A stretch of DNA of 64,000 nucleotides. It comes from Candidatus Thiodictyon syntrophicum. GTDB taxonomy: Bacteria > Pseudomonadota > Gammaproteobacteria > Chromatiales > Chromatiaceae. Under the pieces are notes generated by a model. That model had not been told where the DNA came from. It saw only the letters and a list, made by a program, of their open reading frames with translations, and searched no databases. Position 1 is the stretch's first letter. The number at the start of each line of letters is the position of its first letter. Made by a program: the position numbers and the translations under genes. This document shows positions 39,008 through 46,514 of the stretch, piece by piece. Location: the NCBI RefSeq assembly GCF_002813775.1, contig NZ_CP020370.1:4799501-4863500 (forward strand). Reading direction: 5' to 3'.

Positions 39008-39934
39008 ATGAATACTAACAAGATCAAGACCTACGCCCCCAAGGCCCGGCGCGACTTCATCGCCGCCGTTACCCGCCGCGCGGGCACCTTCGGCCTCAGC
39101 GCCAAGGGCACCGCGCCCGTACGGGAGGAGGGGCAACTGGTCTTTATCGAGGGGCAGCCCTACCCGCGGTCGGTCGGCACCCAGCGCCAGAAGCTCGCCG
39201 CGCGGGTCACGCAGCACGGCTTCGAGCAGACCATGGAGGCGGCGGCCTACACCTGGTTCAACCGCCTCGTCGCCATCCGCTTCATGGAACTGCACGGGTA
39301 CCTGGACCACAGCTTCCGGGTGCTGAGCCATCCCGCGGGACTGCTCCTGCCGGAGGTCCTGGGGCACGCCGAGCATCTGGACCTGCCCGGTCTGGATCGG
39401 GAGCGGGTCATCGAGCTCAAGATGGACGGTAACCGTGACGAAGAACTCTACCGCGACCTGCTGCTGGCCCAGTGCCGGGCCCTGCACCGGGCCATGCCCT
39501 TTCTGTTCGAGCGCGTGGACGACGAGACCGAACTGCTGCTGCCCGACAACCTGCTTCAGACCGACTCACTGATCCGCGACCTGGTCAGCACCATCCCGGA
39601 CGAGGACTGGCAGGAGGTCGAGATCATCGGCTGGCTCTACCAGTTCTATATCTCCGAGAAGAAGGATCAGGTGATAGGCAAGGTGGTGAAGAGCGAGGAC
39701 ATCCCCGCCGCCACCCAGCTCTTCACCCCCAACTGGATCGTCCAATACCTGGTGCAGAACAGCGTCGGGCGCCTGTGGCTCATGGCCAACCCGGCGTCCA
39801 CGCTCAAAGACCAGTGGCCTTATTACATCGAGCCGGCGGAGCAGACGCCGGAGGTGCAGGCGCAGTTGGATGCGTTGATTGCTGCGAGAATTGCTGAAGA
39901 TGATCCACAGATGAACACAGATGAACACAGATGA
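39008..39934 (+). pseudogene. pglX: pglX, 5' part (BREX-1 adenine methyltransferase, N-terminal domain)
   Basis: 309 codons from ATG 39008 (MNTNKIKTYAPKARRDFIAA). It is the N-terminal part of PglX: FGLSAKGTAPVREEGQLVFI, AYTWFNRLVAIRFMELHGYL, EVEIIGWLYQFYISEKKDQV, ATQLFTPNWIVQYLVQNSVG and WPYYIEPAEQTPEVQAQLDA. It then runs into a CCACAGATG half-repeat that supplies the tail PQMNTDEHR and a TGA, just where the SAM-binding motif should follow. The 3' part continues in another frame at 40054. PglX places N6-methyladenine on host DNA to mark self; without its catalytic half this polypeptide alone cannot. Could be one chain of a split enzyme. Confidence 0.85.
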
Positions 39935-40053
39935 AGACTTCGCCGATTCCCAAGCTCCGCTTGGGAATCCGCTCCGGGAAGCTCCGCTTCCTGAAAGCCC
40001 AGGGCGATATGGATTGCTATTGATGCATTACGTCGATACCAGCGTCCCGCAAG

Positions 40054-43000
40054 ATGATCATGCTGAATCCTGAAACCATCACGGTATTGGACCCTGCCTG
40101 CGGCTCCGGGCACATCCTGGTCGTGGCCTATGACGTGCTCAAGGCCATCTATCTGGAGCGCGGCTACCGCCCCCGGGACATTCCACGGCTGATCCTGGAG
40201 AAGAACCTCTACGGGCTGGATATCGACGACCGGGCCGCCCAGTTGGCCGGCTTTGCCTTGTTGATGAAGGCGCGCGCCGATGACCGGCGGTTGCTCAACG
40301 ATCCGCCCAGGCTCAATGTATTGGCCTTGCAGGAGAGCAAGGGCTTGAATGCGGACGAATTGACCCGTTCTTTGCAACCGATCGGCGCAATGGTAGGTCG
40401 GGCTAACCCTGCGGGTGTAACCCGACAACAAGCCGCCGGGTTCGCTCAAGATGACCTCTTCCCCGACACCCTCCCGCAGATGAACCTCGGCGAATCGGTT
40501 GCGCCGGACGCGTCAGGTAACGCTGCGCTGACCCGATCGACGATTGCCGCCCTGATCGACACCTTCGCCGAGGCCAAGACCTTTGGGTCGCTGATTCCGA
40601 TTCCGCCCGCGCTGGCTAAGGTGTTGCCGGAGATGGAGTCGGGCCTGTTGCAGGCGCTGGATAGTGGCGACGTCTTCGCGTGGGCGGCGGCGGAAGGGCT
40701 GTTGCCGCTGGTGCGACAGGCCCGGGTGCTGGCGATGCGGTTCGATGCGGTGGTGGCGAATCCGCCGTATATGGGCGGCAAAGGGATGAACGCCGCGTTA
40801 AAGGATTACGCCAAGAATGTCTTTCCGGATAGCAAATCCGATCTGTTCTCGATGTTTATTGAGCGCGGCTTTGACTGGTGTAGGTCTTGCGGCTTCAACA
40901 GCATGGTGACGATGCAGAGTTGGATGTTCTTGTCGTCGTTCGAGGCGATGCGGGAAAAGATCCTTCAAAGGCGAACCGTCGTCACGATGGCGCATTTGGG
41001 CGCACGGGCTTTTGGCGAAATCTCTGGGGAAGTAGTTCAAACTACAGCTTTCTCCCTCCAAATTTGCCATTTCAATGGATTCAAGCCGGTGTTCTTCCGG
41101 TTGGTTGATGGGCAGGAAGAAAAAAAGGCAATGGCGCTACGCGCTGGGCAAAACCGTTTCGATAACGCGATTCAGGATGACTTTAAGATAATCCCAGGAA
41201 GCCCTGTAGCGTACTGGGTCAGCGAGAAACTAAAGCAGAGTTTTGCTTCGTATCCCGCACTGTCGGATATCGGAAAACCCCGCCAAGGTTTAGCGACTAT
41301 GGATAACGAGCGTTTTCTCCGGTTGTGGCATGAATGTTCTATTAGCAATACTTTATTTGATGCAATATCTGCGGAAGAAGCCTTTAGCTCCAGAAGGCGC
41401 TGGTTTCCCTGTCAAAAAGGCGGGGCATTTAGGAAGTGGTATGGTAATCATGAATATCTCGTTGACTGGGAAGATAACGGCGAAAGAATAAAAGCGCTCG
41501 CGGTCGCAAGATACGGAAGCGCCTCAAAACGCGTCGTTAATGAAGCGCTCTATTTTAAACCAGGCATCACTTGGTCAACGATCTCTGGCGGATTGTTTTC
41601 GATGAGATATGTTCCGGCAGGTTTCATATTTGAAACCAAAGGTGCCATGTGCTTTTTTGATAGAGAGGATATTCTCAAGCGCGTACTTGGATTCTGCAAC
41701 TCTGCTATCGTTAGTCAAATATTGAAGTGCATAAGCCCAACCCTTGATTTTCATGAAGGTCCGGTAGGAAAAGTCCCGGTTGCTGAGATTGAGAGTGAAG
41801 TCTTGAGAAGCGGTGTGAGCCAATGCGTAAGAATCGCGAAGAATGACTGGGATGCTGCTGAATGCTCATGGGGATTTCAATCTTTTCCGTGGATTCGTTC
41901 GGGGGCGCATAATCCTCCAGCTAACTCTAATGCCAGGAAGCAATTTGGCTCGCGCCTAGAAAATGATTGGGAAACTTGGGAAGCCAATACGGCATTTCAA
42001 ATAGCCCAAATAAGAGAAATAGAAGGCGAAAACAACCGCATTTTTATCGAAGCCTATGGCCTGCAAGACGAACTCTCCCCGGAAGTCCCCGAAGACCAAA
42101 TCACCCTCGCCCGCGCCGACCGCGAGAAGGATTGCCAGCGCCTGATCTCCTACGCCATCGGCTGCATGATGGGCCGGTATCGCCTGGATCGGCCGGGGCT
42201 GATTTACGCGCATAGCGGCAACCAGGACTTTGAAGCAATCTATAATGTCGTAAGAGAAAAATCCACAGATGACACAGATGAACACAGATCAAGAAATGAC
42301 TATCTGTGTTCATCTGTGTCATCTGTGGACAATTCCTCTTCCCCCGCCGCCAACGGTATCACTGACGCCGTAAGAGAAAAATCCACAGATGACACAGATG
42401 AACACAGATCAAGAAATGACTATCTGTGTTCATCTGTGTCATCTGTGGACAATTCCTCTTCCCCCGCCGCCGACGGCATCACTGATGCCACAAGAGAAAA
42501 ATCCACAGATGACACAGATGAACACAGATCAAGAAATGACTATCTGTGTTCATCTGTGTCATCTGTGGACAATTCCTCTTCCCCCGCCGCCGACGGCATC
42601 ACTGATGCCACAAGAGAAAAATCCACAGATGACACAGATGAACACAGATCAAGAAATGACTATCTGTGTTCATCTGTGTCATCTGTGGACAATTCTTCTT
42701 TCCCCGCCCCCGACGGTATCACTGATGCCACAAGAGAAAAATCCACAGATGACACAGATGAACACAGATCAGGAAATGAACATCTGTGTTCATCTGTGTC
42801 ATCTGTGGACAAAAATCCCTTCCCCCCCGACGCCGACGGCATCGTCCCCATCACTGATGCAAACTGGTTCGACGACGACGCCTCGAACCGCATCCGTGAA
42901 TTCCTGTTGGCCGTCTGGGGCACGGAGACACTGAACGAGAACATGGCCTGGCTGGCGGAGAGTCTGGGGCCAAAGTCCGGCGAGACCCCGGACGAGACCA

Positions 43001-43446
43001 TCCGCCGCTATCTCTCGGCCAGCTTCTTCAAGGACCATCTGCAAACCTACAAGCGGCGGCCCATCTACTGGTGCTTCTCAAGCGGCAAGCAGAAGGCATT
43101 CGAGGCCCTGGTCTACCTGCACCGCTACCACGAGGGCACCCTCGCGCGCATGCGCATGGAATACGTGGTCCCGCTGCAAGGCAAGATGGCCGCCCGCATC
43201 GACCGGCTCGCCGATGACATCGCGTCCGCGTCCACCACGGCCCAAGCCAAGCGGCTGCAAAAGGAGCGCGACAAGCTGACCCGCCAGCTCGACGAATTGC
43301 GCCGCTACGACGAGCAACTGCGCCACTACGCCGACCAGCGCATCGCCCTGGACCTGGACGACGGCGTCAAGGCCAACTACGCCAAGTTCGGCGACCTGCT
43401 CGCCGAGGTCAAGGCCGTAACCGGGCAGAAAGAATCCACAGATTGA
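40054..43446 (+). CDS. pglX: pglX, 3' part (BREX-1 adenine methyltransferase, catalytic and recognition domains)
   Basis: 1130 codons from ATG 40054. SAM motif I is LDPACGSGHILVVAYD (about residues 12-27) and the catalytic NPPY lies in VVANPPYMGG (about 236-239). A long target-recognition region follows, with AT-richer DNA (41100-42000) than the rest. The C-terminus is typical: SASFFKDHLQTYKRRPIYWC, FSSGKQKAFEALVYLHRYHE and DLDDGVKANYAKFGDLLAEV. Two foreign blocks are read through in frame: a GGTCGGGCTAACCC repeat (40394-40437) and five 120-bp CCACAGATG units (42250-42850). The promoter and ribosome site for ATG 40054 are weak (GCAAG). Whether it is translated, and combines with the 5' part, is open. 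Confidence 0.85.
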   Translation: MIMLNPETITVLDPACGSGHILVVAYDVLKAIYLERGYRPRDIPRLILEKNLYGLDIDDRAAQLAGFALLMKARADDRRLLNDPPRLNVLALQESKGLNADELTRSLQPIGAMVGRANPAGVTRQQAAGFAQDDLFPDTLPQMNLGESVAPDASGNAALTRSTIAALIDTFAEAKTFGSLIPIPPALAKVLPEMESGLLQALDSGDVFAWAAAEGLLPLVRQARVLAMRFDAVVANPPYMGGKGMNAALKDYAKNVFPDSKSDLFSMFIERGFDWCRSCGFNSMVTMQSWMFLSSFEAMREKILQRRTVVTMAHLGARAFGEISGEVVQTTAFSLQICHFNGFKPVFFRLVDGQEEKKAMALRAGQNRFDNAIQDDFKIIPGSPVAYWVSEKLKQSFASYPALSDIGKPRQGLATMDNERFLRLWHECSISNTLFDAISAEEAFSSRRRWFPCQKGGAFRKWYGNHEYLVDWEDNGERIKALAVARYGSASKRVVNEALYFKPGITWSTISGGLFSMRYVPAGFIFETKGAMCFFDREDILKRVLGFCNSAIVSQILKCISPTLDFHEGPVGKVPVAEIESEVLRSGVSQCVRIAKNDWDAAECSWGFQSFPWIRSGAHNPPANSNARKQFGSRLENDWETWEANTAFQIAQIREIEGENNRIFIEAYGLQDELSPEVPEDQITLARADREKDCQRLISYAIGCMMGRYRLDRPGLIYAHSGNQDFEAIYNVVREKSTDDTDEHRSRNDYLCSSVSSVDNSSSPAANGITDAVREKSTDDTDEHRSRNDYLCSSVSSVDNSSSPAADGITDATREKSTDDTDEHRSRNDYLCSSVSSVDNSSSPAADGITDATREKSTDDTDEHRSRNDYLCSSVSSVDNSSFPAPDGITDATREKSTDDTDEHRSGNEHLCSSVSSVDKNPFPPDADGIVPITDANWFDDDASNRIREFLLAVWGTETLNENMAWLAESLGPKSGETPDETIRRYLSASFFKDHLQTYKRRPIYWCFSSGKQKAFEALVYLHRYHEGTLARMRMEYVVPLQGKMAARIDRLADDIASASTTAQAKRLQKERDKLTRQLDELRRYDEQLRHYADQRIALDLDDGVKANYAKFGDLLAEVKAVTGQKESTD
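40394..40437. repeat. GGTCGGGCTAACCC...GTAACCCGACA repeat read through within pglX
   Basis: TAGGTCGGGCTAACCCTGCG followed by GGTGTAACCCGACA is a known kind of dispersed intergenic repeat (usually near TAGGTCGGGTTAGCG). Here it lies within the coding frame and adds about 15 residues (VGRANPAGVTRQQ) between two conserved PglX segments. Confidence 0.7.
42250..42850 (+). repeat. Five in-frame 120-bp repeats inside pglX
   Basis: The unit starts near AAGAGAAAAATCCACAGATG at 42252, 42372, 42492, 42612 and 42732; the spacing is exactly 120 bp (40 codons) each time. Every unit is itself a CCACAGATG hairpin plus a spacer encoding SSSPAADGITDA. The protein repeat reads REKSTDDTDEHRSRNDYLCS, then SVSSVDNSSSPAADGITDAT. 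It sits between conserved GNQDFEAIYNVV and TDANWFDDDASNRIREFLL, a linker position in PglX. Confidence 0.97.
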
Positions 43447-43520
43447 CACAGATGAACACAGATAAGAATCGTTCTCTTCATCTGTGTCCATCTGTGTCCA
43501 TCTGTGTCATCTGTGGATAA
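43434..43520. repeat. CCACAGATG hairpin at the 3' end of pglX
   Basis: ATCCACAGATTGACACAGATG overlaps the pglX stop and supplies its last codons (KESTD). The right arm ends CATCTGTGGATAA at 43520. Confidence 0.9.
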
Positions 43521-43555
43521 TAAATAGCTTTACGGAGTCCTGAGCCCCCGCCGCC

Positions 43556-44632
43556 ATGCCCCGCCCCCCTCGCCAACGTCCGCCTGTTCGCCAGCCTGCC
43601 GCGTCGGCACGCGCGCCGCAGGACGGCTCTTACAAGCACCTGTTCTCCCATCCCGAGATGGTCGAGGGCCTGCTGCGTGACTTCGTGCAGGAGGACTGGC
43701 TGGGGCTGATCGATTTCACCACCTTGGAGAAACAGGGCGGGAGCTATGTCACCGACGACCTGCGCGAGCGCGAGGATGACATCATCTGGCGGGTACGGGT
43801 AGCCGGGGAATGGCTCTATGTGTATTTGCTGATCGAGTTCCAAAGTCAGGTCGACCCTTGGATGGCGGTGCGGGTGATGGTCTACACCGGGTTGCTTTAC
43901 CAGGACCTGATCAAGAGCGGTGCGGTGGCGGCGGGTGAACGCCTGCCGCCGGTGTTTCCGCTGGTGCTCTACAACGGCACCGGGCGTTGGACGGCGGCGC
44001 GCGACATCGCCGAGCTGATCGTTCCGCTGCCGAACGCTTTGGCACGCTACTGTCCCCAGCACCGCTATCATTTGATCGACGAGGGCCGGATTGGCGTGGA
44101 GACCTTGGACCAAGCCGGCAGTGTGGCGGCTGAACTGGTCCGATTGGAGGTCCTGGCAACCGACGGCCCGGACGCGGTGCGCCCGATCCTGCGTCGGCTC
44201 AGCGCCCGGTTGCAGGGGCCAGGCTACGCCAGCCTGCGCCGGGCGCTATCTGTATGGTTCGCGCGGGTCTTACTCAGGCGACTGATGCCTGACGAGAAAA
44301 TTCCGGAACTGCATGATTTAGTGGAGGTTGAGACGATGTTGGCCGAACACGTTGAAGAGTGGACGCAGAAGTGGAAGCGGGAGGGCATCCAAGAGGGCAT
44401 ACGGGAGGGCATTCTGGAAGGCGAGCGCAGAGGCGAGCTGCAAGGCAAGGCCGATGCCTTGAAGCGCCTGCTCCGGCGTCGTTTTGGTGAGCTGCCGCAG
44501 TGGGCGGATGCCCGCATTGACACAGCAACCCTCGACCAAGTTGACGGCTGGCTGGACGGTATGCTCCAGGCCTCGACTCTGGAGGGTCTGCTCGGCGGTC
44601 AGCCTCCGGAGTCTCGACGGCCCGCAGGCTGA
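43556..44632 (+). CDS. Rpn-family PD-(D/E)XK nuclease, cargo in BREX island
   Basis: 358 aa. The Rpn start is QDGSYKHLFSHPEMVEGLLR. Nuclease residues lie in REDDIIWRVRVAGEWLYVYL, then LIEFQSQVDPWMAVRVMVY (the E-x-Q is the active-site strand). The C-terminal MLAEHVEEWTQKWKREGIQE, GIREGILEGERRGELQGKAD is the repeated RxGxxEGxxxG tail usual in this group, and RLLRRRFGELPQWADARI follows. These proteins promote recombination by DNA cleavage; a role in the repeat-rich rearrangements around it is conceivable but unproven. It stands between pglX and pglZ. Confidence 0.85.
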   Translation: MPRPPRQRPPVRQPAASARAPQDGSYKHLFSHPEMVEGLLRDFVQEDWLGLIDFTTLEKQGGSYVTDDLREREDDIIWRVRVAGEWLYVYLLIEFQSQVDPWMAVRVMVYTGLLYQDLIKSGAVAAGERLPPVFPLVLYNGTGRWTAARDIAELIVPLPNALARYCPQHRYHLIDEGRIGVETLDQAGSVAAELVRLEVLATDGPDAVRPILRRLSARLQGPGYASLRRALSVWFARVLLRRLMPDEKIPELHDLVEVETMLAEHVEEWTQKWKREGIQEGIREGILEGERRGELQGKADALKRLLRRRFGELPQWADARIDTATLDQVDGWLDGMLQASTLEGLLGGQPPESRRPAG

Positions 44633-44635
44633 CCA

Positions 44636-44720
44636 ATGGAAGTCCAACGCAAGCATCCCGGAGGGCCAGTTCGACGCGCTCCCGCCCGCGCGGGAGGAGA
44701 TGGGGAAATTCGGGGAAGAC
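44636..44720 (+). other. Vestige resembling pieces of pglZ
   Basis: ATGGAAGTCCAACG (44636) resembles the pglZ start ATGGATAGTCAACG (46515). The following TCCCGGAGGGCCAGTTCGAC, through about 44714, matches pglZ 47035-47093 with only a few changes (59 bp). The two parts are 500 bp apart in the real gene but adjoin here, as in an internally deleted copy. Suggests that pglZ once began here and that the AAA gene and its neighbours were inserted. Confidence 0.55.
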
Positions 44721-44725
44721 AGCCC

Positions 44726-45961
44726 ATGAAATCCACTGACAGCGGGACTCGAACGCGCCCCGATGACGGGGAGAGCGTGGCTATCCCCATGCGCTTGACC
44801 GGGCTCAGCGTTGACAACTTCAAGTCGCTGGTCGATTTCAAGCTCGCTTTGGCGGACTTCACCTGTCTGATTGGTTTGAATGGTTCCGGGAAATCGACCG
44901 TCATTCAAGCCGTTGATTTCATCGCCTGCTTGTTCAAAGGGCGGATGTCGCGGTGGCTGGAGCAGCGCCAATGGAGTCCCGCCGACCTGAATTCCAAGCT
45001 GATCCGAAAGAGCAATATCACTGTCACCACCGGATTGCGGCAAGGGGACGAGGTGCTGAACTGGGCGGCAAGATTTAATCGCACGTCGCTGAAATGCACT
45101 CAAGAAGTGGTCAGGACCGACCAGCGCATCATCTTCGCCGTCGATGACGGCAGCTATGCGATTGCGGACGAGCACGGGCAAATGGCCCGGACAAAGATCA
45201 CGTTCGAGTACGAAGGGTCCCTGTTGTCCCAACTCAAGGACGAAATGCTTACTCCCCAACTTCTTGCTCTCAAGCTGTTTTTGCAGAACACTGTAGCACT
45301 GGACGTGCCGGCGCCACAATTCCTCAGAACGAAGACGTCATCGCGCCATGGGGGCCGCGGTTCGGCTGGCGAGTGCCTGCCGGCGTTCCTTCACGAACTT
45401 TCGGCGGCGCAGCGAACGGCGTTGTTGGCGCAACTTCAGGCGTGCTATCCGCGATTGACCCACTTCGTCATCCGTTCACTAGGTGCCGGCGGGAAGGAGT
45501 TGAACATCAGTGAGCAGTTCGGAAACACCCAGCTTTACACCGAGGCCAAACACGTCAACGACGGCATGTTGCGGCTTATGGCAATACTTGCTGAGATTCT
45601 GACGAAACGCGAGTTTGTGCTTTTCGATGAAATCGAGAATGGTATCAACCACGAATTGGTGGAATTTCTGCTCGACACCCTTGTGGGCTCGCGGCAGCAG
45701 GTACTGATAACGACCCACAGCCCGATGATCCTCAATCATCTGGATGATGGTGTGGCGCGCGCGGGTGTCCACTATCTCTATCGAACGCCGGAGGGCTACA
45801 CAAACTCAGTTCCCTTCTTCTCGATACCCTCAGTCTCGGAAAAGCTGGATTTCATGGGGCCGGGGGAGGCATTCGTCGATACCAACTTGACCCGACTGTA
45901 CGAAGAAATCCAGGCGATGCAGGAAAACGAACTGGGGCCGGACAATGCTGATTCTCGTTGA
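44726..45961 (+). CDS. AAA_21-type ATPase (OLD-like/ABC-fold), cargo in BREX island
   Basis: 411 aa from ATG 44726; the frame is open 30 codons more, but through the pglZ-like vestige. Motifs: LTGLSVDNFKSLVDFKLALA at the start; Walker A GLNGSGKST (about 50-58); a late signature-like segment KHVNDGMLRLMAILAEIL; Walker B FVLFDEIENGIN; and the H-loop LITTHSPMILNHL. Proteins like this are common in defence islands, frequently with a nuclease or Toprim-like partner gene. The partner here is broken (45945-46052). Function otherwise unknown. Confidence 0.8.
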   Translation: MKSTDSGTRTRPDDGESVAIPMRLTGLSVDNFKSLVDFKLALADFTCLIGLNGSGKSTVIQAVDFIACLFKGRMSRWLEQRQWSPADLNSKLIRKSNITVTTGLRQGDEVLNWAARFNRTSLKCTQEVVRTDQRIIFAVDDGSYAIADEHGQMARTKITFEYEGSLLSQLKDEMLTPQLLALKLFLQNTVALDVPAPQFLRTKTSSRHGGRGSAGECLPAFLHELSAAQRTALLAQLQACYPRLTHFVIRSLGAGGKELNISEQFGNTQLYTEAKHVNDGMLRLMAILAEILTKREFVLFDEIENGINHELVEFLLDTLVGSRQQVLITTHSPMILNHLDDGVARAGVHYLYRTPEGYTNSVPFFSIPSVSEKLDFMGPGEAFVDTNLTRLYEEIQAMQENELGPDNADSR

Positions 45962-46052
45962 TGCGGTATTCATCTACAAGGTGAGTTTTCTCTTCATCTG
46001 TGAACATCTGTGTGCATCTGTGGATAATCTTTTCCTCACTTTGGGGCATTGA
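45945..46052 (+). pseudogene. Partner of the AAA ATPase, truncated by a repeat
   Basis: ATG 45945 overlaps the ATPase stop. It reads MLILVDAVFIYKV and then becomes the translation of a CCACAGATG half-hairpin (SFLFICEHLCASVDNL), ending after 35 codons. The first 13 residues look like a genuine beta-strand start with an acidic residue (LVDA). The rest of the gene has been lost. Confidence 0.5.
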
Positions 46053-46055
46053 AAC

Positions 46056-46355
46056 ATGCGCCTGACCGAAGCACAGATCGGCTCGATTCGCCGCATCATC
46101 GGCGACGCCGCAGGACCGGCGGCCCAGGTGCGGGTTTTCGGGTCGCGCCTGCACGACGACGCGGCCGGCGGGGATCTTGATCTCTTGATCGAGTTCCCCG
46201 CCGCGGTCGAGCACCCGGCCGCGCTGTCGGCTCGGTTGTCGACGCGCATCTCTCGCTCGCTGTATGGCCGCAGGGTCGATGTGCTGCTCCTGGCTCCGAA
46301 CCTGCGCCGATTACCCATCCACGAGATTGCGCCGCATGAGGGACAGCCGTTATGA
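46056..46355 (+). CDS. MNT-type minimal nucleotidyltransferase (putative antitoxin)
   Basis: 99 aa. The VRVFGSRLHDDAAGGDLDLL segment (about residues 27-46) is the GS...DxD nucleotidyltransferase motif, with metal-binding DLDL; a third acidic position is in RRVDVLLLAP. MNT proteins AMPylate and thereby block HEPN-domain RNase toxins. The following overlapping frame (46352) has only the start of such a partner. Family certain, role inferred. Confidence 0.8.
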   Translation: MRLTEAQIGSIRRIIGDAAGPAAQVRVFGSRLHDDAAGGDLDLLIEFPAAVEHPAALSARLSTRISRSLYGRRVDVLLLAPNLRRLPIHEIAPHEGQPL

Positions 46356-46498
46356 CCTTGCCACCTGCCACCGCCCAGCGTCTGCGATTTCGGACTTATC
46401 CACAGATGTCACAGATGTTCACAGATGAAGAGAAAGAATCTTATCTGTGTTCATCTGTGACATCTGTGGATAACGAATTCCTCCTGATCGACGAATAG
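46352..46498 (+). pseudogene. HEPN-like partner, truncated by a repeat
   Basis: ATG 46352 overlaps the nucleotidyltransferase stop (ATGA). MTLPPATAQRLRFRT is followed by translated hairpin sequence (YPQMSQMFTDEEKE...) and a stop at 46498. Only about 13 original residues remain. The overlap with an MNT gene is the basis for the HEPN guess. Confidence 0.45.
46396..46473. repeat. CCACAGATG hairpin upstream of pglZ
   Basis: TTATCCACAGATGTCACAGAT at 46396 (one T to C variant inside) and TGACATCTGTGGATAA ending 46473. Both ends have perfect TTATCCACA sequences facing each other. Confidence 0.95.
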
Positions 46499-46514
46499 GC
46501 GTAGCGGTTTACCA

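Noticed and set aside
42250-42850. CRISPR-like array inside pglX
   Set aside because: The 120-bp units are nearly identical throughout, with no variable spacers, and the region is an open coding frame.
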